This document shows, piece after piece, positions 20,983 to 32,712 of a DNA stretch of 64,000 nt. Source of the DNA: Fulvia fulva. Lineage: Eukaryota > Ascomycota > Dothideomycetes > Mycosphaerellales > Mycosphaerellaceae. A program made the position numbers and the translations under genes. Under the pieces are notes generated by a model. That model was not told the origin of the DNA and did not search any database. It was given only the letters and a program-made list of their open reading frames with translations. Position 1 is the stretch's first letter. Every line of letters starts with the position of its first letter. The stretch lies in contig NC_063023.1 of assembly GCF_020509005.1 (NCBI RefSeq), forward strand, positions 1,674,001 to 1,738,000, read 5' to 3'.

Positions 20983-21441
20983 ATGGGCAACCGACAATCA
21001 ACTCCCACCACCAAGACCACTGATCAGGAACCAGCAACGGCAGTCAACCCCACAGCCGAAATGCAAGCTCAGAACGAAGCAGAGACATCCTCGCACAGTC
21101 CCTTCCTCGGACTACCACCAGAAGTCCGCGTCATGATCTACGAGCATGTCCTGTCCGAATTCGAGATCACCACTGCAGCTCCCAGAGATCGGGATCTCGC
21201 AGTGCCACTGCTCAACGTCTCCCGATTTGTCGCAGAAGAAGCCATGGAGACGGACAAGAAGCGCATCCTAGCTAGCAAGCAGCAGGCTGCGAAGGAGTTG
21301 AAGACTGCTGTGGATGAGATGTGTACCAAAATCAACACCTACCGCCTCCCAGAGTTGGATGTGCGGCGTCACAACATTGCTATATGTGAGGAGGAGCTCA
21401 CGATGATTGCGGCTGTCAAGCGGGAGTATAGGATGCCGTAA
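20983..21441 (+). CDS. LPxELR-family protein, row member 5, myristoylation-type N-terminus
   Basis: A 152-residue ORF. The start MGNRQSTPTTKTTDQ fits the N-myristoylation consensus (Gly2, Ser6), followed by a disordered Thr/Gln/Ala-rich linker. Signature: FLGLPPEVRVMIYEHVLSEF then LLNVSRFVAEEAMETDKK. The C-terminal half is helical (KQQAAKELKTAVDEMCTKI). If acylated, the protein would be tethered to membranes. The only basis for acylation is the sequence motif. Confidence 0.65.
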   Translation: MGNRQSTPTTKTTDQEPATAVNPTAEMQAQNEAETSSHSPFLGLPPEVRVMIYEHVLSEFEITTAAPRDRDLAVPLLNVSRFVAEEAMETDKKRILASKQQAAKELKTAVDEMCTKINTYRLPELDVRRHNIAICEEELTMIAAVKREYRMP

Positions 21442-21770
21442 GATATGGCGTGCAGCGTAGCTACGGAAGTGTCAGCAGATGATGAAACTGCTCAAATATC
21501 AGGCGGGAGCTGGGTAGCTTCGCAACATCGTGAAACAGCCTCAGTTACGCAGTGTCAGAACCGAATGCCAAGCTTAGTGACCAGGATCAATACATTCACC
21601 TTATTTCAGTTTGTCCTTCCAAAGGAAGTGAATGCCAATAACGCATAATTCAATTGTTTCATACACTGGAACGAGCATATATCTTTGTCCTGCGATGCAG
21701 TGTCCTCAAGTTGTTGAGCACATCTGCGCCACCGCTTTGCTCTATCAACAGTAAGCGCGCAACCGTAACG
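21442..21770. other. Intergenic, no gene seen
   Basis: Spacer between row members 5 and 6 with no coding signal. Confidence 0.4.
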
Positions 21771-22319
21771 ATGGGCTCATACCTATCAAAGGCAACCCCC
21801 TCTCCGAAATTCCGCTTCCTAGACCTCCCTCCAGAGCTTCAAGACCTCGTCTATGAGCAATACTTAGCAAATCTCAGCCCAGAACACGGCAATGACCTAA
21901 CCTCAGGTCTGATGGGAACGTCTCGCTCCGTACGAGAGAGGTCCTGGCAAATTTACAAGAAGCATGTCAACAAAAGCCGTGAGAGCTTGCGAGAGAGGTA
22001 CGAGGCCATCGCGAATGGCATCAACCAAACGAACGTCGAGCACAACGGCAGTGGCGGCGAGTGGGACATGCTCGAAGCAATCGACCGAGCTATGCACTTC
22101 TTCGCCAACGAGAAGGAGTGGCTTCATACCGACGCGAGGTACCAGCGTGAGATCATGAGGATGAGAAGATTTGAAGGCCTGGAGGGATCGGTATTCCAGG
22201 CAACGATTGCTCATGTGCCTCGTGGAACGACTGAGGACCAACTGGATGTCGTTCGCCTGGCGTGGCTATACTTGGCAGAGCAGGATGCGGGGCCCATGGG
22301 TGACCATGCTCGAGATTGA
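21771..22319 (+). CDS. LPxELR-family protein, row member 6, myristoylation-type N-terminus
   Basis: From the ATG at 21771 the product is 182 residues (MGSYLSKATPSPKF: Gly2, Ser6, Lys7, again a myristoylation-type start). An in-frame extension upstream to 21654 looks like leader. Signature: RFLDLPPELQDLVYEQYLAN then LMGTSRSVRERSWQIYKK, more diverged than in the others. The C-terminal half is helical with Trp-rich patches (EKEWLHTDARYQREIMRM). The last 15 codons overlap a long minus-strand ORF that I do not believe is a gene. Confidence 0.62.
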   Translation: MGSYLSKATPSPKFRFLDLPPELQDLVYEQYLANLSPEHGNDLTSGLMGTSRSVRERSWQIYKKHVNKSRESLRERYEAIANGINQTNVEHNGSGGEWDMLEAIDRAMHFFANEKEWLHTDARYQREIMRMRRFEGLEGSVFQATIAHVPRGTTEDQLDVVRLAWLYLAEQDAGPMGDHARD

Positions 22320-23249
22320 TGGAGTAGCCAGCGAAAGCATCTGTTCGAAGTCGACATCAGGACGCACGCAGCGGGTGAGCTTCTGGGACGGTGAAGCAGT
22401 ACACTGGTTGAGTAGGACGTTCGATGCTCTTGCAGGAGTGAGTGCACGGTGCGGGTCGTCTCCTTAGAGTAGGTGAAGTATGTAGCTGTCACTGATGCCG
22501 ACTGAGCATTCAAACCGCTCCTACGAGCGCAGGTGGTGTTGTGGCTGTGTTTCTCTTTGGTGCTTACAAGAGCGGATGCTTCTGAGGGCTCGGAGTTCTT
22601 GCCCGAGCAGCATGCGGGTGAAGTCGGTCCTTTGGTGGATTCAGGCGCATGGTCCAATGCTGCGATGTTGCCAGGAGAAGACAGAATGGTGCAGAAGGAA
22701 GCTCCTTGGATTCTGTTCATGCAGTCTAAATTCATCTTCTCGGCTCTGACCCCTGTCTGCGGGCCGCTGATCGACGTGCCACGCGAAAGCAGGGAACGTT
22801 TGCGCCACAACAGTTTCATCGGTCTCTCTCCTCGCGTACCCGACACATCACAGCTCGTTCGCTGGGCCAGAACGCACACAAAGGAGGCTTGAGGCACGCG
22901 ACATTCCAACGATTGAGCGTAGGACCATTCTGCGATGAGTGTGGCACCTCGCCGCAGGCGGGACATCGGCAGCAGAGACCCACGCAAGGAAGGCGCTATG
23001 GTGTGGACACCTCCGTTCAGGCTCTCTTCCGGCATCGTGTTGTGCTGTATGCAAATTTGCTTGATGCCTACCATTGGCAGTACGAGCCTTATCAAGGCTT
23101 AGCAGTATGTGTAAGCTACGGGAGGAGGTGAAGGAATACATTGTAGGTCGCTTCGGAGCTAGTCTAACATGCACTTCACATTCGCTTTTCACCTTTCCCA
23201 ACGCCATTGAGCTTCACCGAACATTTGATATCGAGCGGCAGCTACTTTC
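22320..23249. other. Gap with ambiguous overlapping ORFs
   Basis: A 294-codon minus ORF (22211-23095) and a 119-codon plus ORF (22533-22892) overlap here. Neither shows a recognisable motif or protein-like composition, so no gene is called. Confidence 0.35.
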
Positions 23250-23282
23250 ATGCCCAACAGACTACCTACAGCAGCAATCGAT

Positions 23283-23936
23283 ATGCTCTCACTCCGCGCA
23301 ACCGTATTGTGCCTCGCGACACTGGCCTGTGGCCTTGCGCAAACGACGACCGGCTTGTCCCACAAGGCTGGCAAAGAAGCACAACTCTTCATCCACAATA
23401 TGGACCCAAATGCGCAGTGGGCAGCCTCGATACAGAACGCGTGTCACGGCTCGACGACCTACGTTCTTTCGTGTACTTCAGCAGCAAACGATGCTTGCAG
23501 CCCTCAGGTGAGCGCCCCATTAATCCAATTTCGCTTGCGGCAAGCTGACTGTTTTGCATAGACAGCTACCATAACCGAAGGCACCGACTTTTACATGGTC
23601 ACCACGCCAGCCATATACAGCGAAACCTCCGCCACATACACCGAGTCTTGTACACTGGACCCGGAGAAGTCTTCCGCGTTATGTACTGCCACCATTGTAG
23701 CTGGTCAATTCGGCCACGACATAGCGATAACCATCAGCTACAACTTGACTGGAACGAATTACTACCAGTACGATGTGCAGGTTACAGCTGGCGCTGACCA
23801 CACCGCGAATGGTGGTGCCTGCCTTGCCCATGTCAAAGGAGCAGCGCACTCGCCACGTCTCGGCGGTGGACTTCAAGACATTGCCATCGTTGGCGCCGTG
23901 CTCCTGGCTGGTCTAAGCATTCTTCTGGCCTTATAG
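23283..23936 (+). CDS. Secreted, GPI-anchor-type small Cys protein
   Basis: Exon 1 is 23283-23507 (an in-frame ATG also lies at 23250), the intron 23508-23561 (GTGAGC / CATAG), exon 2 23562-23936; 199 residues. The N-terminus MLSLRATVLCLATLACGLAQ is a signal peptide. The mature part has NACHGSTTYVLSCTSAAND, a TYTESCTLDPEKSSALC stretch and N-glycosylation sites such as NLTG. The C-terminus ends with a hydrophobic GLQDIAIVGAVLLAGLSILL preceded by small residues (SPRLGGG), a GPI-attachment pattern. Such proteins sit in the fungal plasma membrane or wall. The family is not recognised. The splice keeps one continuous frame, so the model is good. Confidence 0.75.
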
Positions 23937-25692
23937 TCCTAGCCGATACGTGCGTGACCAATCCAGCCACTCCATATCCCGACCCGACTGCGACAGTAAT
24001 GCTGTGCGCAACTGAGCTTACTCAACAATGCCGCTATCTTGAACCACCGCGACCTGCATGCTTTCAGGCACCGGCCATACCTCATCCCTGCGAAGGCACG
24101 CATACAGCTGGGAAGCGATCAGATTCGGAGCAGCGGACAAACCGCGGCCTCGATCGAGTTCCCTTGCAGTCGTAACTGCTTGGTCAAGCTTCCAACTATC
24201 TCTATGGGCCAGTGTGCGCTTTTCGGCGACCAGATGAAGCCGGGTCGGCTTGTACAGCAGATGTCGGACGAACGATCGGCATCACATACTACTAGTGCCC
24301 CACGCGCCAAATGTACATAGCTTCATGTACGTGACGACCTTGACGACAGCTGCGGATGTACATTCAAGTTACAGGCCGCGTAATATCACATTCCACGTGC
24401 AATACCCCAGATCCCCATGTTTCATACTGGTCGCACAAGATGCGCGATCGGCATGCGCACTCCCGGTGTCCCGAAGCTTGCCGAGCAAGTTGGCAAGGCA
24501 GGAACGACTGGAGTGCATAAGGAATGAGATCCTTCATCTCGGACAATGTCCCATGTAGACACCCCTACCACACTTCTCTGTACAAGATCTGCCTTGCTTT
24601 GGAACTATTAGTGTTCTGTCTAAACCGTGTCAACTGTCACAGTCATTGAAGGTCTTGCAGCATTCCAGGCGATGGACGACGGCATCAACATGGAGCTCCG
24701 CCATAGTTTGCTGGCAGTGTGCTGTCCGGGTCGTTGATCCCGTGCTGGAAAACCCTGATTGCAGAGTACGGATATGACGGAGCGAGACAGACTCGAGTGG
24801 CGATGGTCGTGATCATGGTGGTGAGTTGTTCATGACCTGGCATCAGCGCAGCATGCTCCCTTGAATGCAGCATGTGGTGAAGTTCTAGCGATGCTGCTGA
24901 ATCGCCGCCCTGGATCGGCAGAGGATGAGCGACTCCTTCTTCCTGTTGTTCACATGCTGATATTGTACCATTTCTCGATCGAACATACAGCGGGAGGTCT
25001 AGCCTGGAAGCTGATCCCCTGCTGCGCGCTCGTTAGCACTGTAGATGTCGAACTACTGCTGAGGAAGGCAGGCACAGTCAAGAGGACAGCTACACCGCGA
25101 TGGCCATGGCCATTTCCGCTTCGGACATGGTCGCTTGAGTACACTCGTCGGCAACTGAACCATCGCTGGCGACTCTAGCTACTGCGAGGCTTAGTAGATA
25201 CCTGGAAGGGCAAACAAGCTGGCGGCGACAGTTTGCGTCGTGATACATTACTTCCGATGCCGCTGAGCCGCTGTGCGACGCTTGCTGGACTCAGGCATGA
25301 AGAATCTTCTCACTTCCTTCGCGCGAGGTTACCTGAGATGATGAGACATCATGTCTATGTAGGCGAGACACTGCTGCGTAATCTGACGTTTAGTAGTCTG
25401 ACGCCGGTCTGTACCAAGTCTTCGAACTCGCGATGATCGCGAGATGCTTCCCGAACCGAAACGAAGCTGAAAACGTGCAAAGCTTCTGTCCACGCATTGC
25501 TTTCTGTCCGGGGACAGGATTACTATTCCTCACATGTGATCTTGGAAGTGGGGCCCGTGCTTCCCCTTCGACGTTGCGACTACTTAACGACTTCCTCTTC
25601 CTTCTTTCCGACTGCGAACACATCACAACACAGATCCTCTCTCATCATCTACCAAGCCCAACGTCCACATCCATCAACAAAGCGCCACCGCC
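23937..25692. other. Long gene-poor stretch
   Basis: 1.75 kb with only short ORFs on both strands; I find no family motif, RNA gene or repeat. The last 150 bp, pyrimidine-rich, are the leader of the next gene. Confidence 0.4.
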
Positions 25693-26299
25693 ATGAGCAG
25701 CAAGCAGCCGACAGAGCAGAAACCATGCTTCTTCCTCAAGATCGCCGGCGAGCTCCGCAATCGCATCTACCGCGAAGTGCTCCTGCAGCCAGCGCCGATC
25801 GATTACGGAGATAAGGGCTACATTCGCCCAGCTCTCCTCAACACCTGCAAGGCAATCCGCTCAGAGGCCTTGAAGATCTACTACTACGAGAACTCCTTCC
25901 ACACCGACGTTTGGGCTTACAACGCCTCGGGGATGTACCGATTCCGCACCTCACTCGAGCCGATTGGAGTCAATTATGAGAAGATCGAGGAGATGACTAC
26001 TACGTGCTTTGACCTGGCTTCTTGGAGCAATCTGATGGAGTGGTTGCGCCAGTATCATGCCGATCTGAACGACTGGAGGATCACGTACAAGGAGGAGGAA
26101 GACGAAGACTACGATCGTGCGAGGCTCCAAGAAGCTCTCAGTCAAATGTTCGACGTCGTGGAGGGGCTGGGAGGAATGGAATGGGAGCAGGTCGAGCAAG
26201 AGATGGGGGTGCTACGTTGGGATCTCACTATGATGGATGAGGACTGGGGAGATGCGGAGGAAGACTCAAAAGACGGCAGCGAGGAGGAGGATGAGGGTG

Positions 26300-26330
<31 letters not shown>

Positions 26331-26367
26331 CGATCCTGAGCAGGGGTCCTCCGATAACGAGGGATGA
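25693..26367 (+). CDS. LPxELR-class protein with acidic Asp-rich tail
   Basis: A 224-residue ORF, start MSSKQPTEQKPCFFLK. The signature is slightly altered: LKIAGELRNRIYREVLLQP (AGELR for PAELR) then LLNTCKAIRSEALKIYYYENS, the arrangement also seen in fungal proteins with a DUF3844/2EXR-type fold. A central region (SWSNLMEWLRQYHADLNDW) follows. The last 40 residues are Glu/Asp-rich with a run of about a dozen Asp encoded by a GAT microsatellite at about 26300-26332. The tail length is likely to vary between strains. Function unknown. Confidence 0.68.
26300..26332 (+). repeat. (GAT)n microsatellite in coding sequence
   Basis: About ten uninterrupted GAT units encoding Asp in the acidic tail of the gene at 25693-26367; prone to slippage in steps of three, which keeps the frame. 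Confidence 0.85.
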
Positions 26368-26651
26368 GACTAGGCAGTTGGAGCCCTGATGCAGAAGCGC
26401 GAGTGGCGTGGACGACAGATGCATTGTCGCAGAGTCTTGACATGCTGGAAAGTCAGTTCATTGGCCTGATTCTAAACAAGACACCCTCATTGTCGCTGAT
26501 TGAGGCGCTTGACTCAGTGCAGTCAGGCGCTTTTGCGCCAACGAGCTGATCTCTCGACGTATACGGACTCTATCAGTAAGACAGAAGCATAACATTATGA
26601 GTCGGTCTCATATATACATGAGACTATGCAGAGTCACCCAGCTTAGACACT

Positions 26652-27565
26652 CTACACTCGATGCCGACCTGGCCAACACCCCATCACGAAGCGCACATCG
26701 CTTCGAGTCAACCCGAGCGTCTTCCCTTTACCCAAGCCTCTCGCCTCGATCCGATCTCGAATCTCCTGCACTCTCTTCTCGATATCCCTCTCCACGTCTT
26801 GAGACCACATGTGCCTATTCACACCTGCCAGCTTCTTCGCCGTGACCACGCCATCCTTGTCGACATCGATACTCCAGAGCGATGCATCAGGCTCTACCAC
26901 CAGCGTGAGGCGGAAGTTGCAGATACTCGTAAGGATCTCCTCAGGTACCGAGTGCTGAAAGTTGACGTTTGCAGCGCCACGGTAGTGCTTGATGAAGTTG
27001 AAAGTGCACTCGCTGTAGAACAGTGGAAGCGTTTCGTTGCGGAGTAGTCTCGAGGCCCGAGTTATTGGTGGTTGTGTTGGTAGAGTGTTGTGGCGATCTT
27101 GCGAGGTGACTAGACTGTTGTCGGGAGGAATGCCGATTTGGTCAGTCTTGAGATCTGCGAGGTGGAACTTTTAGATGATCACACGAAGCTCTGCTGGCAG
27201 GTCTACGAAGGGGTCGAGCGTGGCGATGTCGTCTGCTTGTTCGAGCGTGTCAACGAGGTCGTACTTGCGCGCTTGACTTGGCGGGTCAAGTCCGCGAGAC
27301 TTGCAGAAGCGGCGCAATTCTGATACGGTACACTTCTGATAGTTGAGGAAACCGCGGTCGTGGCGTGTGAGAAGACTTTGCTTGCGATCAGTTCAGTGGT
27401 CATCTTATCAGACACAAACTTGCTGATGCCGATGTTCGCCATGTTCTGGTCAATATGCTTCCTCCCACGTAAATTCGCGATGCTATGACGGTGATTGTCG
27501 ATCTTCCAGTAATGCTTTGGGCCGTCGGTAGCTGAATTGAAGTCGGGCGACTTGATTTGGACCAT
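26652..27565 (-). pseudogene. Pseudogene: SAP-like segment plus LPAELR domain, frameshift and nonsense codon
   Basis: The ATG at 27565 (MVQIKSPDFNSATDG) opens a frame through GISKFVSDKMTTEL. Sense then moves to another frame: QSLLTRHDRGFLNYQKCTV, SELRRFCKSRGLDPPSQARK, LDPFVDLPAELRVII, then a TAA at 27173-27171 where a Tyr is expected. The frame stays open for 173 more codons (SRLLRNETLPLFYSECTFNF, WSIDVDKDGVVTAKKLAG) to 26652. The same order of segments occurs in the intact gene at 40.3 kb (LLNRAERGLMSYEDCTIEEL, ELPPELRNAVYGF). Thus one indel near 27390 and one nonsense change separate this locus from a gene. The YxxCTxxELRRFCxxRGL piece looks like a SAP-type helix pair. Confidence 0.65.
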
Positions 27566-29308
27566 GTTTGCTGTATCCCAGCGTGTGGCTAAGGGGGTGT
27601 AGTCACTGTAGGTTCCCGATGTCTTGGTTTTGGTTGAATTCTGTCGACGTCCAGACCGGGAGTTCGTCGAGTGGTGAAGAAGAAAAGTGCGCAAAAATGG
27701 TTCATCGAGTGTGCTTGGTTGTGAACACCCCCGTAGCCTTCTCATTCACCTTTCGAACTTTACAGTCGCGTCTGGCACTTCCACGTGCTTTACTTCTCCC
27801 AAGGTCCCCGAATGACAACCAACCTCTGCAGTCTGAATCTTCGAGAACACGGGGCAAGGCAACGCGCGACCGCTTCGTGTAGGACGCTACTGCTATGCTT
27901 CGCTTTAGCATGCTGGACAGTCTAAGCAATAATGTGGTTACCAAAGATGGACGACGCGCTCGGCGCCTGTTAACAAACTTTTTCCACAGCCCTTGTGCGC
28001 TCGTCAGAAGGATCTCGAGCTTCGGCCCAAGTTGCTGCCACGGAGCAAAAATTCAGACGCCGCAACAGAAAGCCGCTCCGTACCGGCACATCCAAAAGAT
28101 ACGAACTAACACCCCAAAATCTAGCAAAAAGAACCCGCTCCTCCTTAGTGGAAGCGCCAGGATAGAGAAAAGTGAGCTTTAACGGCTACTTTTTTGCTAT
28201 TTCAAATCACGGCTAGAACAGGATTCATGTCCGAAGACAAGGTACTAGCGCACTTGGAATGGGGAAAGTCTGCGACTTCTTAGTTGAAGGCGCCTGATTT
28301 CGCATCTACAATCAATTGAAATTGATGGCATCGAGATCCACTCGACCACTCTGACTTGCTGTGTTTATTGGTCCGGCTTGTGGAGATTTATAGGTTGGTG
28401 GGCGAGCGTGCGCTAGTGCCGGATGAGGGTTAGCGTGACGGTATGTGAATGAAGAAGCCGGAAGCTGAAATTTTCAGACGCCGAGAAGTCCGTAACATGA
28501 TCTCGGGGCCTTGCTCCAGCCGCCAGCAATCTTGGAGACCGTTCGAGTGACTTTCGCTGCGAAGACTGATCTTGACCTTGTTGTCTCTGAGGGATGATAT
28601 GAGAATGGACACGAAATAGGCAGCCTGGAAGGTGCCTCGGACGATACTGCACTGAATCCCTACAACAGTATCAGCATCCTTTCAACAGCATCTCACTGAA
28701 GTTGGATCAGTGCACGGCCATGTATCAGCGCTCTCTTTGGATCAAGCACACTGCCTCTCCCACAGCATGAAAGATTGGCGCTAAGTAATGTCCGCGCTCT
28801 GCGGGCTGACTCTCGAGAAGAGGACAACCACGGACCAGAACGCTTGGAGGACTTGGGTGTACATCATGTGTCGGGGAAGGGAGGAGGAGGGAGGTGGCGT
28901 ACCTGCAGAGTTTAATCCATCATTGCTGGACAATGCCTTATGACAGAAGAGATCGCTGCCGACATCGATGTTGACCGGAGTGCAGTGCTTCAAGCACCTT
29001 TGACCATGAAGGGGTCGCTGGAGCATCCCATATCTCTTCCGCCTCCACAGGGATTTGCGACGCTGCTGAGTCACTGTCGCGACGCAATAGACATCGCCGA
29101 GCCTTTGTAATGCGGCCATCTTCTTTCGTCGCCAGCCGTGAGGGTGATCCAACGGGCGATCTTTTGGCTCAAGGCCCTGAGGTATGTGCCGTAGCACAAA
29201 TTATGTCTCATTCATCATGCTATGCTATACTACAAGCCAGCTCCTGAAGACCACGCCGCGAGGACACACTGGTGGTATGTGGTATCATGAAAGCGCGATC
29301 TATGTTAT
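27566..29308. other. Long gene-poor stretch
   Basis: 1.7 kb. Only short ORFs without motifs. The 28.0-28.2 kb part is A-rich on the plus strand. No RNA gene or repeat recognised. Confidence 0.4.
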
Positions 29309-32300
29309 CTACAAGTACAAGGACTGCGCAGCGACGATGTCACGTCTCACCTTCGTGAGCGCGACCTCGAACTTCTGCTCGAGCTCATCGGAGCCCATGA
29401 CCTTCGAAGCTTGCGCGACCTGCCGTAGCAACTCCTCAAGTCGGCGGAAGAGGCGGATGAGCGAGCCTTCGTAGACATCTGTCATTTTGCTGCGATGGTT
29501 GTTAGTAGATACTCGATGTCAGCTGAGCAGGGCATACTTACCAGATCGCTGCGAAGCTCGCGCCATGCGTCCAAGCATACACAACTTCCATGAGTTCCGG
29601 CTTGAACGACTGTAGATATTCTTCCTCGTTGACCACCACCTTGCTCTCCATGCTGACCTTTGCCACCTGTCGCGCTTGCGCCTGAATTTCTCGGAAGGGT
29701 TTTGCGAGCTCTTCCTTGAGGGCGCCCTTCTCTTCACTCTTCTCCTCGAAGATGAAGCATGAAAGGACAGCGGCACATTGCTCGGGTGTGAGCTCGTTGA
29801 AGAAACGGTTGAAGAGAAGCTCTGACAGCACGAGCTCATCTCCAGTCGAGATCTCGCAAGCGACACGAGCCTTGAGCTGAACCACATCGGCGTCATTGAC
29901 AAAGCCGAGTCGTCGCAGCACACGCTTGCGGTTCTTGAGTTCGTCAAGTTGGAGAACTGACAGAGCATCAGACATCTTCTTGCGAAGCGCCTTGATCTCG
30001 TTTGACAGCTCAACCTTCGCGTTGTACTGATCGTACAGCTCGGGTAGTCGCTCGTCTTTGTGCAGTGGTGAAGACAGCAGCTTGTGCTCAAGCACTTCGA
30101 TCTTGCGCAGAAGCTTCTTGAACCCATCATCTTCAATGCCCATGTTCTCAATCGGGTCGAGGATGGCAATGCCGTCAGGGAAGCGCCTCGCGATCTCTTC
30201 AAGCGCCTTGCGGACAGTGTTGCGTTGCTCCTGCGTGCGCAAGTCGTTAGGCAGGAACACCCGGAGGTGGCCAACACTGTCGATTGTGCCGTTCATGATG
30301 GGAGCGACCTCCATCTTGCCCTTCTCTCCAGGTCCAGGTGGTCGTACTCCCGGCGGTAGATCGTCGCTGAGCTTGGATCCAGGCGGTGGTGGCGTCACGT
30401 CTGCTGCGACGTTCAGGAGGACATCGACCACGACTGATGCTGAGGATGGAATATCCTCTTGCTTCTGGCCCTTTCCTGGTTTGACACTCACAAAGTTGAC
30501 CACGGCACCCCAGCCGAAGTCGTGATCCTTGTACTTGACTTTCACAAGTCGACCTTGTTGCAGGAACTTGGTGAGGTATTGGGGATGTGTGATGACGGCC
30601 TTCATCTCGTTCGCGTAGTTTGTGAGGTTTTTTCGCAGGTCGTAGTACTCCTTGATCTCGGGTTCGTTCTCGATGGCCATCTCAAGTCGCTTTTGCTCAA
30701 GCTCCATGAGCTGCTTCTCCAGGCCGGAAACTGATGCCGCGTTCTGGAACTGGAAGAAACAGCGCTCGAGCATGAACTCTGGACTGATACCCTCGACTCG
30801 CATGAGGTTGAGAATCATGTTGTAGCCCAGATAGAAAGCACTGTTGAGCTTATCTTGCTCACCGCGTACAATCTCCTTCGCCACACCGGGCTCCATCTTC
30901 TCGTCGATCATCATGATAACAATACCACGCTCGTCGAGACCTCTACGACCAGCTCGCCCAGACATCTGAATGAACTCACTGGGCGTGACCCAACGGAGTG
31001 AAATGCCGTCGAACTTGCGCACCGACGTGAACACAACAGTCTTTGCCGGCATGTTGAGGCCAATTGAGAAGGTCTCGGTTGCGAAGAGTACCTTGATCAA
31101 CCCCTCCTGGAAAAGAATCTCGATCGTCTCCTTCAGGATCGGGAGCAGACCAGAGTGATGAATGCCGATACCTCGTCGCAGGAGGGGTAGAAGATGTTGT
31201 ATCTGGGGCAGCTCTTTGTCCTCGTCCGACAGCATCTCAATCGCACTGTTGAAGACTTTCGACACCATCGCCTTCTCAGACTCATCGTTGAACGCGAGCT
31301 GGCTCATTTGCAGAGCATAGTTTTCACAATCTCGTTTTGAGAAGGAGAAAACGATGACTGGGTTGTAGTTCTTCATCATGATCATCTTCACGATCTTATA
31401 GATGTCCGTCGGTCCATCCTTCTTGCCGCCCTTGTTCACCTTCTTGTCTTTGCCTTTGCCTTTCCGCTTAGCCATTGGATCTGAGCCATCATCTCCCGCT
31501 TTTTCTGCGATGGTAGCCATGGCTTTGTTGAAGTTCTCTTCTCGGAATACACCCTTCTCATCCACGACCAAATGTATGCCGTCTGCGCCTGCTGGGAAGA
31601 AGTAGTGCTGGAGAGGTGTAGGTCGGAAATCGGTGTAGACGACGTGACAGGGCTGGTTGTGAGTCTTTGTGATCCACTCGGCGAATTGCATAGCGTTGGG
31701 TATCGTGGCGGAGAGGAAGACGTAGCGGACCTTGTCGGGGAGTAGGATGATTGTCTCTTCCCATACCACACCACGCGACTTGTCGCGCATGTAATGGACC
31801 TCGTCAAAGACCACCCAGGCGACTTCGCGCATGATCTCACTACCGCGGTACAACATAGATCGTAGAATCTCCGTCGTCATGACCTAAAATAAGGGTGTTA
31901 GCCATAACCGCCCATCGCATCGTGCTGGGAGTTCCTTGAGCCAACCAATACAGTCTGAGCGACTGCTCGATGTCTGATGCTATCCTCCAGTGACTTACCA
32001 AACATGTTGCCGTGGGATTGATGGTCACATCTCCAGTCATAAGGCCAACATCGCCAAAGTCAGCCTGAAACTCGCGGTATTTCTGGTTGCTTAGCGCCTT
32101 GATAGGACTTGTGTAGATGACTCGCTGGTTGTTCTTGAGACACTGGGCGATCGCGTATTCTGCCACCACCGTCTTCCCTGCACTAGTGTGCGCCGACACT
32201 AGTACGCTCTCGTTGCGCTCTATCGAGGCTATTGAGACCTCTTGGAAAGGATCGAGTTGGAAAGGCCATACCCGCGCAGGCTCCGACGGGCGCTTGTGTT

Positions 32301-32712
32301 GTGATATGGGGACGTAGTCGCAGTCGGGAGGTAGTGATACTTGATGGCGCACTTGATGCTGCAGTACTACTGCGGTCTCCTCTTTCTCCGCTTGCAGGCC
32401 TGCTGCTGCGGCAACTTGTCTCGATTGTGTGGTGTCAAATGAGTCGGTGACTACGGGCTCGGGTTCTTCATCGCGGCGTCGTCGCTTCTGTCCTCGGTCG
32501 GCATCTTCTGAAGCGACATCATCGTCTGCTGGCGCTGCCGGTGCTGTCGTGGCTGGAGGCGCAAAGTCGTGTGCATCTGTCATATTCGCATCGCCATTCT
32601 GCTGCTGTTCTGCGCGTTTGACATCGCCATTGAGTGATCGCTTCTTGCTCTTCTTGCCCTTCGATTTAGCGGTCGCCTTCTCGTCGAAGACGTCAAACAT
32701 TTCGTCGGCCAT
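29309..32712 (-). CDS. MTR4: MTR4-type DEVH-box RNA helicase of the TRAMP/nuclear exosome
   Basis: Three exons: 32712-31999, 31883-29542 and 29489-29309, introns 115 and 52 nt; 1078 residues, matching the usual Mtr4 length. Acidic/basic N-terminus, then motif [31 protein letters not shown], motif [10 protein letters not shown], motif [22 protein letters not shown], and motif [17 protein letters not shown]. The long arch/KOW insertion is present ([16 protein letters not shown]), then the C-terminal helical domain with [18 protein letters not shown] encoded by exon 3. The first splice restores [14 protein letters not shown] exactly. It unwinds and feeds RNA to the nuclear exosome for 5.8S maturation and decay. 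In Neurospora the orthologue FRH is also a clock component. Very well supported. Confidence 0.97.

Noticed and set aside
22211..23095. 294-codon minus-strand ORF
   Set aside because: Composition is Ser/Arg/Thr/Cys-heavy without any motif. It overlaps the 3' end of a better-supported gene and competes with a plus-strand ORF; likely a chance open frame.
26652..27565. RIP (C-to-T mutation of repeats) as the cause of the pseudogene
   Set aside because: The nonsense codon replaces an expected Tyr (TAC/TAT to TAA), a transversion, and the other lesion is an indel; neither is a RIP signature.
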